A stretch of DNA of 64,000 bases from Aureispira sp. CCB-QB1 (GTDB lineage: Bacteria; Bacteroidota; Bacteroidia; Chitinophagales; Saprospiraceae). The notes under the pieces were generated by a model. That model searched no databases. It had not been told where the DNA came from and was given only the letters and a program-made list of their open reading frames with translations. A program made the translations under genes and the position numbers. Positions 18,049 through 27,485 of this stretch are shown one piece after another. The DNA lies in contig NZ_JHBV01000043.1 of the NCBI RefSeq assembly GCF_000724545.1, positions 186,001 through 250,000 of the forward strand, in the 5' to 3' direction. Each line of letters opens with the position of its first letter. The first letter of the stretch is position 1.

Positions 18049-19344
18049 ATGAAAATTATTGAGTATCCTAAAAACTGGGAAGCTTTGTTGCAACGTCCTG
18101 TTATCGAGACAGAAAACCTAGAAGGGCTTGTGAAAAATATTCTCTCTAGGGTAAAGGAAAGGGGAGATGCAGCGGTAAAAGAATACACCCAAAAGTTTGA
18201 TCAAGTCGCCATAGATAACTTGAGTGTTTCGGAGGATGAAATTAAAGCAGCCATCCAATTAGTGCCTGAAGACTTAAAAGCAGCCATTCAAGCTGCCAAA
18301 AAAAATATAGAAACCTTTCACGAGAGTCAAAGAGATAGCGTGAAAGTGGTTGAAACCACTTCAGGAATCAATTGTTGGAGAAAAAGTGTGGCGATTGACA
18401 AAGTGGGCTTGTATATCCCAGCAGGAACAGCGCCTTTGTTTTCTACGGTTTTAATGTTGGGGGTTCCTGCAAAATTAGCGGGTTGCCAAGAAATTATTCT
18501 ATGTTCACCACCGACTCAAGAGGGTAAAATCAATCCCGTTATTTTATACACTGCCAGTTTGGTTGGGTGCACCCAAATTTTTAAAGTAGGTGGGGTACAG
18601 GCTATTGGAGCGATGGCTTCTGGAACAGAAAGCATTCCTAAGGTATACAAAATTTTTGGACCAGGGAATCAATATGTTACTTGTGCCAAGCAACTGGTCA
18701 GTCAACAAGGTGTTGCGATAGATATGCCTGCAGGACCTTCTGAGTTGTTAGTTTGGGCAGATGAACAAGCCAATCCTGCTTTTGTTGCGGCTGACTTACT
18801 TTCTCAAGCAGAACATGGAGTGGATAGCCAAGTTATGTTGGTTAGTGATAATATGAAGGTCGTTGAAGAAGTTCAAAGTGCTATAAGCCAGCAAATTGAA
18901 CGGTTGCCAAGAAAAGACATCGCAAAAGTAGCCCTTCAAAATAGTCGAGCCGTTGTATTGCAGAACTCAGAAGAAATGATTCGATTTATCAACGCATATG
19001 CACCCGAGCACTTAATTCTAAATCTAGTTGAGGCAGATAAAATGGCTGAAAAAATAACCAATGCAGGATCGGTCTTTTTAGGAAACTTCACGCCTGAATC
19101 GTTGGGAGACTACGCTTCAGGAACCAACCACACCTTACCAACCAATGGCTTTGCTTGCAATTATAGCGGTGTTTCACTAGACTCCTTTGTCAAAAAAATA
19201 ACATTTCAAAAAGCGAGTATCAAAGGCTTAAAAAACATTGGATGGGCAGTTGAATTAATGGCTGCTGCCGAAGAGTTGGAGGCACACAAAAATGCTGTCA
19301 GTATTCGATTAAGAACACTAAAATCTACAGACATTAAAAATTAG
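18049..19344 (+). CDS. hisD: Histidinol dehydrogenase
   Basis: Oxidises histidinol to histidine in two NAD-dependent steps (last step of the pathway). 432 codons from ATG 18049 (MKIIEYPKNW); the earlier in-frame TTG at 18004 lies beside a repeat and adds an unlikely extension. Family segments present: GLYIPAGTAPLFSTVLM, the NAD/substrate region KVYKIFGPGNQYV, DMPAGPSELLVWAD, LSQAEHGVDSQ (Zn-ligand Gln/His), and APEHL with the catalytic Glu-His pair. Second gene of the his operon. Confidence 0.96.
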   Translation: MKIIEYPKNWEALLQRPVIETENLEGLVKNILSRVKERGDAAVKEYTQKFDQVAIDNLSVSEDEIKAAIQLVPEDLKAAIQAAKKNIETFHESQRDSVKVVETTSGINCWRKSVAIDKVGLYIPAGTAPLFSTVLMLGVPAKLAGCQEIILCSPPTQEGKINPVILYTASLVGCTQIFKVGGVQAIGAMASGTESIPKVYKIFGPGNQYVTCAKQLVSQQGVAIDMPAGPSELLVWADEQANPAFVAADLLSQAEHGVDSQVMLVSDNMKVVEEVQSAISQQIERLPRKDIAKVALQNSRAVVLQNSEEMIRFINAYAPEHLILNLVEADKMAEKITNAGSVFLGNFTPESLGDYASGTNHTLPTNGFACNYSGVSLDSFVKKITFQKASIKGLKNIGWAVELMAAAEELEAHKNAVSIRLRTLKSTDIKN

Positions 19345-19348
19345 AAGT

Positions 19349-20398
19349 ATGAAAAAAATAAAGGAACTGGTTTGCCCCCATATTTTAAATATGACTCCTT
19401 ATGCCTCGGCACGTTCAGAGTTTAAGGGGAATGCTAACGTATTTTTAGATGCCAATGAGAATACCATTCGAACCAATTACAATCGTTATCCTGATCCATT
19501 GCAAAACGATTTGAAAAAAGCCATTGAGCCTTTGGTGGAATTAGATGCCACGCAAATTTTTTTGGGAAACGGAAGTGATGAGGCTATTGATTTATTGTTG
19601 CGTATTTTTTGCAACTCTGGAAAAGATGCCATTATTACATTGCCACCAACTTATGGGATGTACGAAGTATCTGCTTGTTTGAATAATATTCAGGTCATAG
19701 AAGTACCCTTAGAATTAGATTATCAACCTAACGTAGAAGGCATCTTAGCGGCACAAAGCGAACGAACAAAGATACTCTTTCTGTGCAGCCCCAACAATCC
19801 AACAGGGAATGATTTTGATGTAGGAAAACTACAGCAGCTGATCGAAAAATTTGAGGGAATCGTAGTTGTAGACGAGGCCTACATACACTTCTCAACGCAG
19901 GCTTCTTGCACACGATGGATTCAAAAATATCCTAATTTGGTGGTGTTGCAAACCTTTTCTAAAGCTTGGGGAATGGCTGGCATTCGATTGGGGATGGCAT
20001 TGGCAAGCCCAGAAATCATTGCCTTGTTCAACAAAGTTAAGCCGCCTTATAATGTTAATGTATTAACGCAAAAATACGCCTTGAGTCAACTACAAGATTG
20101 GAGTACTTTGAAAGAAGACATTGCTACGATTTTATCCGAACGAGCATTGCTAGCAAAAGCCTTGTCTAAGCTAGTGTTTGTAGAAGAAATCTACCCATCT
20201 GCATCGAATTTCTTATTAGTAAAAGTCACGCAAGCTGATACAATTTATCAATATTTAATAGAACAAGGGATTATCATCAGAAACCGAAGCAAGGTGATTT
20301 TGTGTGATAATTGTTTGAGAATAACGATAGGAACAAAAGTAGAAAATGAGAAGCTGCTAGCGGTTTTAAGTAGTTATTCCACTTTAAAAATAAAATAA
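19349..20398 (+). CDS. hisC: Histidinol-phosphate aminotransferase
   Basis: PLP enzyme converting imidazole-acetol phosphate and glutamate to histidinol phosphate. 349 residues, usual size. Fold-type I aminotransferase signs: [32 protein letters not shown], and the PLP-lysine motif [15 protein letters not shown]. The C-terminal [10 protein letters not shown] is the usual Arg substrate-binding end. Starts 4 bp after hisD. Confidence 0.96.
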   Translation: MKKIKELVCPHILNMTPYASARSEFKGNANVFLDANENTIRTNYNRYPDPLQNDLKKAIEPLVELDATQIFLGNGSDEAIDLLLRIFCNSGKDAIITLPPTYGMYEVSACLNNIQVIEVPLELDYQPNVEGILAAQSERTKILFLCSPNNPTGNDFDVGKLQQLIEKFEGIVVVDEAYIHFSTQASCTRWIQKYPNLVVLQTFSKAWGMAGIRLGMALASPEIIALFNKVKPPYNVNVLTQKYALSQLQDWSTLKEDIATILSERALLAKALSKLVFVEEIYPSASNFLLVKVTQADTIYQYLIEQGIIIRNRSKVILCDNCLRITIGTKVENEKLLAVLSSYSTLKIK

Positions 20399-20400
20399 CA

Positions 20401-21537
20401 ATGAGCAAAAAAGTATTATTTATAGACAGAGATGGCACTATAGTAATTGAGCCACCTATTGATTATCAGTTGGATAGTTTGGAGAAACTAGAGTATTACC
20501 CTAAAGTATTTCAATACCTTTCTAAAATAGCAGTGGAATTAGATTATGAGTTAGTTATGGTAACCAATCAAGATGGTTTGGGAACAGATTCTTTTCCAGA
20601 AGCAACATTTTGGCCTGCTCAGAATAAAATTATTCAAGCTTTTAAAAATGAGGAAGTTGTGTTTGGTGAGGTTTTGATTGATCGTTCTTTTCCTGCTGAT
20701 AATGCGCCAACTAGAAAGCCTAGAACGGGCTTGTTGACCCAATACCTAGAAGGGGATTATGATTTGGAAAATTCCTTTGTAATAGGAGATCGCTTGACCG
20801 ATATGGAGTTGGCTAAGAATCTAGGCGCAAAAGGAATTTGGTTAAATCCTTCGGAGTTGGGAAAAGAAGAGTGTGCGGCAAGAGTGGAGCAATTAAAACA
20901 GACGATTCAACTAACCACCAAGGATTGGCAAGAGGTTTATGAGTGTTTAAAATTACCATCTAGGATGGTGCAAATAGAGCGAAATACCAAAGAGACTCAA
21001 ATTAAAATCCAGTTGAATTTAGATGGAACCGCTAAGACCAATAATCAGACAGGAATTCGCTTTTTCGACCATATGTTGGATCAACTGGCACGTCATGCGG
21101 GAATTGATTTAGAGGTATTGGTTGAGGGAGATTTGGATGTGGATGAACATCACACGATTGAAGATACAGCCATAGCTTTGGGCGAAGCATTTAGAAAGGC
21201 TTTGGGTAATAAAAAGGGAATAGAACGTTATGGTTTTTGCTTGCCAATGGATGATTGTCTAGCGCAAGTGGCATTGGATTTTGGAGGACGAAATTGGATC
21301 GTCTGGGAAGCAGAGTTTAAGCGAGAAATGGTTGGGAAAATGCCTACAGAAATGTTTTTTCACTTTTTTAAGTCTTTTTCTGATGCGGCACGTTGCAATT
21401 TGAATATTCAAGCTAATGGAACGAATGAGCACCACAAGATAGAAGCCATTTTTAAGGCTTGGGCAAAGGCTATCAAGATGGCTATCAAGCGAGATGTTTA
21501 CAACCAGCGTTTGCCTTCAACGAAAGGAGTATTGTAA
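20401..21537 (+). CDS. hisB: Bifunctional histidinol-phosphatase / imidazoleglycerol-phosphate dehydratase
   Basis: 378 residues, two domains. About 1-165: HAD-type histidinol phosphatase with FIDRDGT (nucleophile Asp) and KPRTGLL and [12 protein letters not shown]. About 185-378: IGP dehydratase with [47 protein letters not shown], and [14 protein letters not shown] carrying the metal-binding His clusters. This fused arrangement is the same as in enterobacteria and many Bacteroidota. Two bp after hisC. Confidence 0.96.
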   Translation: MSKKVLFIDRDGTIVIEPPIDYQLDSLEKLEYYPKVFQYLSKIAVELDYELVMVTNQDGLGTDSFPEATFWPAQNKIIQAFKNEEVVFGEVLIDRSFPADNAPTRKPRTGLLTQYLEGDYDLENSFVIGDRLTDMELAKNLGAKGIWLNPSELGKEECAARVEQLKQTIQLTTKDWQEVYECLKLPSRMVQIERNTKETQIKIQLNLDGTAKTNNQTGIRFFDHMLDQLARHAGIDLEVLVEGDLDVDEHHTIEDTAIALGEAFRKALGNKKGIERYGFCLPMDDCLAQVALDFGGRNWIVWEAEFKREMVGKMPTEMFFHFFKSFSDAARCNLNIQANGTNEHHKIEAIFKAWAKAIKMAIKRDVYNQRLPSTKGVL

Positions 21538-21597
21538 GCTTGGGTCGGTATGGGGGATTTAAAAATTACAAAATTAACGAACTATTGAAACAATAAA

Positions 21598-22185
21598 ATG
21601 AAAGTAGCAATTATAGATTATAATGCAGGAAATACCCGTTCGGTACAATTTGCGTTGGAACGTTTGGGAGTAGTACCCATTTTGACAAAAGAAGCTGCTG
21701 TTCTTTCTGAGGCAGACAAAGTAATTTTTCCTGGAGTTGGTGCCGCCAATTCAACTATGGCTTATTTAGAGCAAACAGGTTTGGATGTGGTGATTAAAAA
21801 TTTGAAAAAGCCTGTATTGGGAATTTGTTTAGGGATGCAATTGCTTTGCGATTTTTCGGAAGAAGGAAATGTCAAAGGTTTAGGAATTTTTCCACAACAG
21901 GTGAAACGTTTTATGCCTCAAAAAGGAATGAAAGTGCCACATATGGGATGGAATCAACTGTCTTGTGAGCCTACAGCCTTGTTAGAGGGAGTTGCTTCGG
22001 GGAGCTATGTATACTTTGTACACGGCTACTATGTAGAGGCAAGTGTCCATACAATCGCCCGTTGTAATTATGGAGGAGCATTTAGCGCAGCGTTACACAA
22101 AGATAATTTTTATGCGACACAATTTCATCCTGAAAAGTCGGGAAGTGTTGGCGCAAAAATTTTAAAAAACTTTATAGACTTATAA
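21598..22185 (+). CDS. hisH: Imidazole glycerol phosphate synthase glutaminase subunit
   Basis: 195 residues, class I glutamine amidotransferase. The nucleophile elbow GICLGMQLL contains the catalytic Cys, and the His-Glu pair is in TQFHPEKSG near the C-terminus. Supplies ammonia to HisF. It follows hisB after a 60-bp gap, the largest inside the operon apart from that before hisD. Confidence 0.95.
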   Translation: MKVAIIDYNAGNTRSVQFALERLGVVPILTKEAAVLSEADKVIFPGVGAANSTMAYLEQTGLDVVIKNLKKPVLGICLGMQLLCDFSEEGNVKGLGIFPQQVKRFMPQKGMKVPHMGWNQLSCEPTALLEGVASGSYVYFVHGYYVEASVHTIARCNYGGAFSAALHKDNFYATQFHPEKSGSVGAKILKNFIDL

Positions 22186-22190
22186 AAATT

Positions 22191-22919
22191 ATGATAAAAA
22201 TTATACCTGCAATAGATATTATTAATGGTCAATGTGTGCGCTTGACACAAGGAGATTATGAACAAAAAAAAGTATACAATACCAATCCTGTAGAGGTCGC
22301 CAAATCGTTTGAAGATGCTGGCATTCAGCAGTTGCACTTGGTAGATTTGGATGGAGCCAAAGCGAAGCATATTGTTAATGCTAGTGTTTTAGAAAATATC
22401 GTCAAAGAAACCAATTTGAGGATTGACTTTGGGGGAGGAATTAAATCGGATAAAGACCTTAATGTTGCCTTTTATGCAGGAGCAAGTCAAATTACAGCGG
22501 GAAGCATTGCGGTCTCCAATCCTGAGTTAGTAAGTCGCTGGATAGAAGTTTATGGAGCCGATAAGATTATATTGGGAGCCGATGTTAAAGGAGTGAAAAT
22601 AGCTGTTCATGGTTGGCAAAAAGAAAGTTCAGAAGAGTTATTTCCTTTTTTAGAGAACTATTTAAAAAAGGGAATAGAATACTGTATTTGTACGGATGTG
22701 GCCAAAGATGGTTTGTTACAAGGAACATCTGTTGGCTTATATGAGACTATTATCAAGCATTTTCCTAAGGTAAAATTGATTGCTAGTGGAGGCGTCAATT
22801 CGATTCAGGAGATTGAGCATTTAGAGGAGTTAGGCTGTCATGGAGTGATTATAGGTAAGGCTATTTATGAAGGAAAAATTAAATTAAAAGAACTCGAAAA
22901 ATTCATAGTATCATGTTGA
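22191..22919 (+). CDS. hisA: ProFAR isomerase (phosphoribosylformimino-AICAR-phosphate isomerase)
   Basis: 242-residue TIM barrel, start [15 protein letters not shown] with the catalytic Asp near residue 8, second catalytic Asp in [14 protein letters not shown], and phosphate-binding loops FGGGIKSD and ASGGVNS. Amadori isomerisation giving PRFAR for HisF-HisH. Five bp after hisH; its end overlaps the hisF start by 7 bp. Confidence 0.95.
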   Translation: MIKIIPAIDIINGQCVRLTQGDYEQKKVYNTNPVEVAKSFEDAGIQQLHLVDLDGAKAKHIVNASVLENIVKETNLRIDFGGGIKSDKDLNVAFYAGASQITAGSIAVSNPELVSRWIEVYGADKIILGADVKGVKIAVHGWQKESSEELFPFLENYLKKGIEYCICTDVAKDGLLQGTSVGLYETIIKHFPKVKLIASGGVNSIQEIEHLEELGCHGVIIGKAIYEGKIKLKELEKFIVSC

Positions 22920-23668
22920 CAAAACGAATTATTCCCTGTTTAGATATAAAAGATGGGCGAACGGTAAAAGGGGTTAATTTTGTAGGTTTAAGAGATGCTG
23001 GTGACCCCATTGAATTGGCAAAAAAATACACAGAAGCAGGGGCAGATGAACTGGTGTTTTTGGATATAACGGCTAGTCATGAAAAACGAAAAACATTAGT
23101 GGATTTGGTGGAAAAAGTAGCACAAGCTATTTCAATTCCTTTTACGGTTGGCGGTGGAATTAGCACGGTTGAAGATGTAGCACGTCTATTGCAAGCGGGA
23201 GCGGATAAAATTACAATTAATTCTGCTGCGGTTCGCCAACCTAATTTGATTCAAGAGCTAGCGAATTGCTTTGGAAGCCAATGTGTCGTGGTGGCAATAG
23301 ATGCTAAGTTAGAAAACGGTCACTGGCGTGTTTATACAGGAGGAGGTCGTCAAAAGAGTGACTGGGAATTACTGGCTTGGGCAAAAGAAGTAGAGCAACT
23401 GGGAGCGGGTGAAATTTTATTTACCTCTATGGACCACGATGGGACTAAAAAAGGCTTTGCCAATGAGCTATTGGCTTTGTTGTCAAAAGAGCTGACCATT
23501 CCTATTATTGCTTCTGGAGGAGCTGGAAATTTAGGGCATTTTAAAGATGCTTTTGAGGTAGGATTAGCCGATGCGGCTTTGGCCGCTAGTATTTTTCATT
23601 TTGAAGAAATTAGCATCCCTGAGTTAAAAAATTATTTAAATCAACATAAGATAGCTGTACGATTATAA
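22913..23668 (+). CDS. hisF: Imidazole glycerol phosphate synthase cyclase subunit
   Basis: 251-residue TIM barrel paralogous to HisA. Catalytic Asp in [14 protein letters not shown] and in [12 protein letters not shown], phosphate loops TVGGGIST and IIASGGAGN. Cyclises PRFAR with ammonia from HisH to give IGP and AICAR. Overlaps hisA by 7 bp and hisIE by 1 bp, which suggests translational coupling. Confidence 0.96.
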   Translation: MLTKRIIPCLDIKDGRTVKGVNFVGLRDAGDPIELAKKYTEAGADELVFLDITASHEKRKTLVDLVEKVAQAISIPFTVGGGISTVEDVARLLQAGADKITINSAAVRQPNLIQELANCFGSQCVVVAIDAKLENGHWRVYTGGGRQKSDWELLAWAKEVEQLGAGEILFTSMDHDGTKKGFANELLALLSKELTIPIIASGGAGNLGHFKDAFEVGLADAALAASIFHFEEISIPELKNYLNQHKIAVRL

Positions 23669-24261
23669 TGATAGAATTGAATTACGAAAAAACAGGAGGC
23701 TTAGTACCCGCGATTATACAAGATGCCAAGACAAAAAATGTCTTAATGTTGGGGTACATGAATCAAGCTGCTTTTGAGCAGACAAAAGCTACAAAACTAG
23801 TAACATTTTATAGCAGAACGAAGAAGCGTTTGTGGACAAAAGGAGAAACTTCGGGTAACTATTTGAAAGTACTTGCTATCCAAGTGGATTGTGATAAAGA
23901 TACTTTGCTAATACAAGTGCAGCCTAAAGGCCCCGCTTGTCATAAAGGGACAGGAACCTGTTTTAATACAGAGAATAAGTCCAATTTTGATTTGAAATAC
24001 TTAGAGACTGTCATTCAGTCAAGGAAAAATAATTTGAAAAATAGTTCGTACACTGCTCAATTATTAGAAAAGGGGATCAACAAAGTAGCTCAAAAGTTGG
24101 GAGAAGAAGCCATAGAGTTGGTGATAGAAGCCAAGGATGATAACAAGGAATTGTTCTTGGGAGAGGCTGCGGATTTAATGTATCATTATTTAGTGCTACT
24201 GGCGGCTAAAAACTATACTTTGAGCGAGGTATTAGCTGTTTTAGAAAAGCGCCATCAATAA
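23668..24261 (+). CDS. hisI: Bifunctional phosphoribosyl-AMP cyclohydrolase / phosphoribosyl-ATP pyrophosphatase
   Basis: 197 residues, HisIE fusion catalysing steps 2 and 3. N-terminal HisI (about 1-110): VLMLGYMNQAAFEQT, WTKGETSGN, VDCDKDTLL and GPACHKGTGTCF, with the metal-binding Asp and Cys residues. C-terminal HisE (about 110-197): KVAQKLGEEAIELVIEAKD and EAADLMYHYLVLL, the acidic metal-binding helices. Last gene of the operon; no gene of the pathway beyond ribose-phosphate supply is missing. Confidence 0.95.
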   Translation: MIELNYEKTGGLVPAIIQDAKTKNVLMLGYMNQAAFEQTKATKLVTFYSRTKKRLWTKGETSGNYLKVLAIQVDCDKDTLLIQVQPKGPACHKGTGTCFNTENKSNFDLKYLETVIQSRKNNLKNSSYTAQLLEKGINKVAQKLGEEAIELVIEAKDDNKELFLGEAADLMYHYLVLLAAKNYTLSEVLAVLEKRHQ

Positions 24262-24295
24262 CAGTTTTGTATGGCTTTTTTATTGTTTAAAATGA

Positions 24296-24332
24296 TTAGA
24301 CAGTGCCTTTGTAAGTCTTGGGCACTGTCTAA
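24296..24332. terminator. Hairpin between convergent hisIE and 24340 gene
   Basis: Perfect 12-bp stem TTAGACAGTGCC/GGCACTGTCTAA with a 13-nt loop. It sits between two converging stop codons, so it probably stops transcription from both sides, though the T-tracts are weak. Confidence 0.6.
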
Positions 24333-24339
24333 CGAAAAG

Positions 24340-25056
24340 CTATTTTTTTGTTGTTTTAGCCTCTTGCTTTAGGCGTTCTTTTCGAGCTTTTTTCTGATCA
24401 TTGTTGCTTTCGTAAATGGTGTAGTTTTCATATTTTGCCTTATTGTTTTCTGCCCAAATATCCTTTCCTATATTACAAACTAAAACCAATTCACGATAAA
24501 GTTCGTTGCCCAATTCAATGCGTTTTTCTACAGAAATGTCTCTATCAGAAACTTTATCTTGTTGGATATGAATGGTATTTTCAAATGCTGCTGCTGCTCT
24601 TTGAACAGCATCTATGTGAGGCTGCCTCAAGCCTGTTTCCGCCAAAAAGTCCAACAGTTTATTAGAAACACGTACAACACGACGCCCACAAAGTAGCAAC
24701 TTAGGATCACTCATATCATTCATTTTGATAGTACCAAACTTTCGGTAATGTCCCGAACGCGTATTGTATTTGCTAGCAACGCGAGTCATAACGGATCGAA
24801 TGGCTGTTTTTAGTTTTTCTTTTGCATCATTTTTCTTGCTAGTAGCTTCCATTTGATTGCCAATCAACTCGTCATCATCTGGCAAATCAGAGAATCTTTT
24901 ACACAATTGCTCAAAGTGCTTGATTTTACTATCAGCATAAGCATAACTTTCAAATTCTTTCTGATCTCGTTTGATATATTGGATGCGTTCTTTGCATTGG
25001 GCATACAAATCTGCATCAGGGAAATTATATTCTCTATTGATACTCTGTTTTTTCAT
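24340..25056 (-). CDS. Hypothetical cytoplasmic helical protein
   Basis: 238 residues, no signal peptide or membrane segment, highly charged with a Lys-rich C-terminus (KKARKERLKQEAKTTKK). Predominantly helical in appearance. The middle contains RSVMTRVASKYNTRSGHYRKFGTIKMNDMSD, and later helices have ELGNELYRELVLVCNIGKDIW. The pattern resembles Bacteroidota proteins of unknown function that occur as several paralogs per genome, but I cannot name the family. It is at the left edge of the STAS/terpene island on the opposite strand. Confidence 0.6.
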   Translation of the reverse strand: MKKQSINREYNFPDADLYAQCKERIQYIKRDQKEFESYAYADSKIKHFEQLCKRFSDLPDDDELIGNQMEATSKKNDAKEKLKTAIRSVMTRVASKYNTRSGHYRKFGTIKMNDMSDPKLLLCGRRVVRVSNKLLDFLAETGLRQPHIDAVQRAAAAFENTIHIQQDKVSDRDISVEKRIELGNELYRELVLVCNIGKDIWAENNKAKYENYTIYESNNDQKKARKERLKQEAKTTKK

Positions 25057-25283
25057 ATTTATAAATAATCTGTTAACATTTTTAGTTAAGTAAAACTAAT
25101 TTTTTTTTACACAAATGTCAAGTTTTGCTTCTTATTTGTTTCTAAATTTTACTCCGATATAATTTTTTTAGCAAAGTTAAGTGTTAAGGTTGTATTTAAT
25201 ATTTTAAATATTTGATATTTTAATTGATTATATCTAATATAATTTATATTTTGATATTGTTATTATTGAAAAATGAAAGGGAT

Positions 25284-25697
25284 ATGAAGGAATACAAAAC
25301 AAGAGCGTTGACAATCAAAGTTCGACCTGATGGAATTATCGAAATGCATACCAATGAGGGTTGGGATCAACCCGATACGGTTGAGATTGCCAAAGAGAAT
25401 ATCGAAATGTTAATTAAAGCAGTAGATAATAAGCCGAGAGCTTTGCTGAGCTATATGCCAAGTACTTATATGAGTAAAGAAGTGTTGGATTGTTATGACA
25501 AAGCAGAAATTGGTGAAGTGGCAAGTGCTATGTTAACGACTTCTTTTGGTGCCAAGGTTATGGGTAATGCTTATTTGAAATTGACAGGAAAAGCGGCTAA
25601 ATCAAGTCAAATTAAAAATCAAGCTCCTGTTAGAATTTTTAGCAAAAAAGAAGATGCTGTCGTTTGGCTTTTGAGCCAAATAGCCAAGCATCAATAG
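25284..25697 (+). CDS. STAS/SpoIIAA-like small protein, paralog 1 of 7
   Basis: 137 residues from ATG 25284 (MKEYKTRALTIKVRPDGI); a longer in-frame start at 25224 would add a hydrophobic, AT-encoded extension absent from all paralogs. The family pattern is an N-terminal strand K-x-(R/K)ALTI-x-VRPD-(G/D)I-(V/I)E, a helix with IAKENIEMLIKAVD, a Y-(L/M)SKEVL segment, the core FG(S/A)KVxGNxxLKLTGK, and a C-terminal P-V-R-I-F-x-K-x-x-x-A-x-x-WLL. This fits Bacteroidota proteins with a STAS/SEC14-type fold (my inference). Such domains bind proteins or hydrophobic ligands. No catalytic residue pattern is seen. Confidence 0.8.
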   Translation: MKEYKTRALTIKVRPDGIIEMHTNEGWDQPDTVEIAKENIEMLIKAVDNKPRALLSYMPSTYMSKEVLDCYDKAEIGEVASAMLTTSFGAKVMGNAYLKLTGKAAKSSQIKNQAPVRIFSKKEDAVVWLLSQIAKHQ

Positions 25698-25898
25698 ATT
25701 TTTTGGCGACAAATTGTCTTGCTTATTTTTGGTGCAGGTGGTTAATTAATAAATTAAATACCTTGCTCCAATAAATAATATGGATTTCGTATGTCTAAAA
25801 TTAAAAAATATATTAATTTCGCACTCTTTAATTCAACCCCCCTCAATCAAAAGCCTTCTAATACGAAATTAATTTACATTTATTAAGATTAGATAACC

Positions 25899-26309
25899 AT
25901 GAAATTAACAACACGAGCATTGACAATTATTGTTCGCCCTGATGGAATTGTAGAGATTTTAAACAATGAAAACTGGAATGACGCAGACACAATAGAAATT
26001 GCTCAAGAAAATATTGCAATGTTAAAAAAAGCAGTAGATGGACAACCAAGAGCTATGTTGAGTCACATGCCAAGTACATACATGTCAAAAGAGGTATTGG
26101 AGTGTTACGAAAATGCTGAGATAGGAGAAATAGCTAGCGCTTTGTTAACAACTTCCTTTGGATCAAAAGTAGTCGGAAATTTGTTTTTAAAATTGACAGG
26201 TAAAGCTGCTACGAAAAGCGTAGAAGGCAAGGCTCCAGTAAAGATATTTACAAAAAAAGAGGATGCTGAAGCATGGTTGCTAGAACAAATAGCAAACCAT
26301 ACAAATTGA
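25899..26309 (+). CDS. STAS/SpoIIAA-like small protein, paralog 2 of 7
   Basis: 136 residues, very close to paralog 1: RALTIIVRPDGIVEI, IAQENIAMLKKAVDGQPRAMLSHMPSTYMSKEVLECY, TTSFGSKVVGNLFLKLTGK, APVKIFTKKEDAEAWLLEQIA. The 201-bp gap from paralog 1 has its own AT-rich leader and no terminator hairpin I can see, so the two may be cotranscribed or separately expressed. Confidence 0.8.
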   Translation: MKLTTRALTIIVRPDGIVEILNNENWNDADTIEIAQENIAMLKKAVDGQPRAMLSHMPSTYMSKEVLECYENAEIGEIASALLTTSFGSKVVGNLFLKLTGKAATKSVEGKAPVKIFTKKEDAEAWLLEQIANHTN

Positions 26310-26408
26310 TGTAATTCAAAACGATAGAAGTTGAAGGATAGCAGCAAGGTGTATGGTTGATAGATCGTAGTTCTGTTTCACTGATTTGGCATTTGATTTA
26401 TAAGAAAT

Positions 26409-26429
26409 AAGCTTATTTTAATTGTCAAT
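26409..26429 (+). promoter_or_regulatory. Shared upstream 21-bp element before paralog 3
   Basis: The 21 bp containing AGCTTATTTTAATTGTCAA are identical to 26957-26977, upstream of paralog 4. The distance to the start codon is 18 bp here and 24 bp there. Could be part of a promoter, a leader element or a duplication remnant. Confidence 0.5.
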
Positions 26430-26447
26430 TTAGCTAAAAGAAGAAAA

Positions 26448-26861
26448 ATGGAATACAAAACAAAATCTATCACAATTAAGGTTCGGCCAGATGATATTGT
26501 AGAAGTGACCAATAACGAAGAGTGGGAAAATATAGATACAATTGAAACCGCTACTGAAAATGCCAAGGTGCTAAAAAAAGCAGTAAATGGAAAAAAGAGA
26601 GGTATCTTGAGCCATATGCCAGATACGTATGTTGGAAAAGAAGTGCTGGAATGTTATATCAAGGCAGAAATAGGAGAAGTCGCAACTGCTTTAATGACTC
26701 GGTCTTTTGCTTCTAAAGTAGTTGGAAACATTTATTTGAAATTAACAGGAAAAAAGAAAAATGCAGAACAGGAAAGTGACAAACCTCCTGTCAAAATATT
26801 TACCAAACGAGAACTAGCGGAAGCATGGTTATTGGAGCAAATCGCTCTCTATTCAAAATAA
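26448..26861 (+). CDS. STAS/SpoIIAA-like small protein, paralog 3 of 7
   Basis: 137 residues. Differs from paralogs 1-2 in the helix (ETATENAKVLKKAVNGKKRGILSHMPDTYVGKEVLECY) but keeps the fold-core FASKVVGNIYLKLTGK and PPVKIFTKRELAEAWLLEQIA. Most like paralog 4, with which it shares a 21-bp upstream element, suggesting that the two arose by duplication after the family split. Confidence 0.8.
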   Translation: MEYKTKSITIKVRPDDIVEVTNNEEWENIDTIETATENAKVLKKAVNGKKRGILSHMPDTYVGKEVLECYIKAEIGEVATALMTRSFASKVVGNIYLKLTGKKKNAEQESDKPPVKIFTKRELAEAWLLEQIALYSK

Positions 26862-26956
26862 AGGGTTGAAGAGTAAGCCTTATCTTTGAAAAATTGATAT
26901 AGGAATACTTTTTATTAAATCACAATTTTATTATTTGAGCTTTTTTGTCGAAAAAA

Positions 26957-26977
26957 AAGCTTATTTTAATTGTCAAT
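26957..26977 (+). promoter_or_regulatory. Shared upstream 21-bp element before paralog 4
   Basis: Identical to 26409-26429; the leaders differ to the right of the element. Confidence 0.5.
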
Positions 26978-27001
26978 GTTTAACCCCAAAAACAGAGCGA
27001 T

Positions 27002-27412
27002 ATGGAATTTAAAACTAAATCAATGACTATTGTAGTCCGACCAGATGACATTGTAGAAGTAATCAATAATGAATATTGGGACAAGCCTGATACAATTGAA
27101 ACGGCTACTGAAAATGCTAAAGCTTTGAAAAAAGCTGTGGACAAGAAGCAAAGAGGCATATTAAGACATCTGCCTGATCATTATATAGGAAAAGAGGTCT
27201 TGGAATGTTATATCAATGGAGAGATAGATGAAGTGGCTACAGCACTATTGATTACATCGTATGGATCAAAAGTAGTCGGTAATCTGTATTTAAAACTGAT
27301 AAAAAAATATTCTGAGTCTAATGATAAGCAAGCGACATTTTTAGTAGATATTTTCACTGAAAAAGAAGCTGCTGAAAAATGGTTACTCAATGAAATTGCT
27401 AAACGCAAGTAA
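27002..27412 (+). CDS. STAS/SpoIIAA-like small protein, paralog 4 of 7 (most divergent)
   Basis: 136 residues. Keeps VRPDDIVEVINNEYW, ETATENAKALKKAVDKKQRGILRHLPDHYIGKEVLECY and YGSKVVGNLYLKL, but the LTGK segment became LIKKYSESNDKQATFLVDIFTEKE and the usual T/S-SFGSK is TSYGSK. The most diverged copy of the set. A bidirectional terminator follows. Confidence 0.8.
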   Translation: MEFKTKSMTIVVRPDDIVEVINNEYWDKPDTIETATENAKALKKAVDKKQRGILRHLPDHYIGKEVLECYINGEIDEVATALLITSYGSKVVGNLYLKLIKKYSESNDKQATFLVDIFTEKEAAEKWLLNEIAKRK

Positions 27413-27434
27413 TTTTACTTTGACGATAAAAAAC

Positions 27435-27467
27435 AAAAGCCATTTCCAATCTTTGGAAATGGCTTTT
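27435..27467. terminator. Bidirectional terminator between paralog 4 and terpene synthase A
   Basis: Perfect 13-bp stem AAAAGCCATTTCC/GGAAATGGCTTTT, 7-nt loop, A/T tracts on both sides, between convergent genes. Confidence 0.85.
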
Positions 27468-27485
27468 TGTATGAAAAAGATTCGA

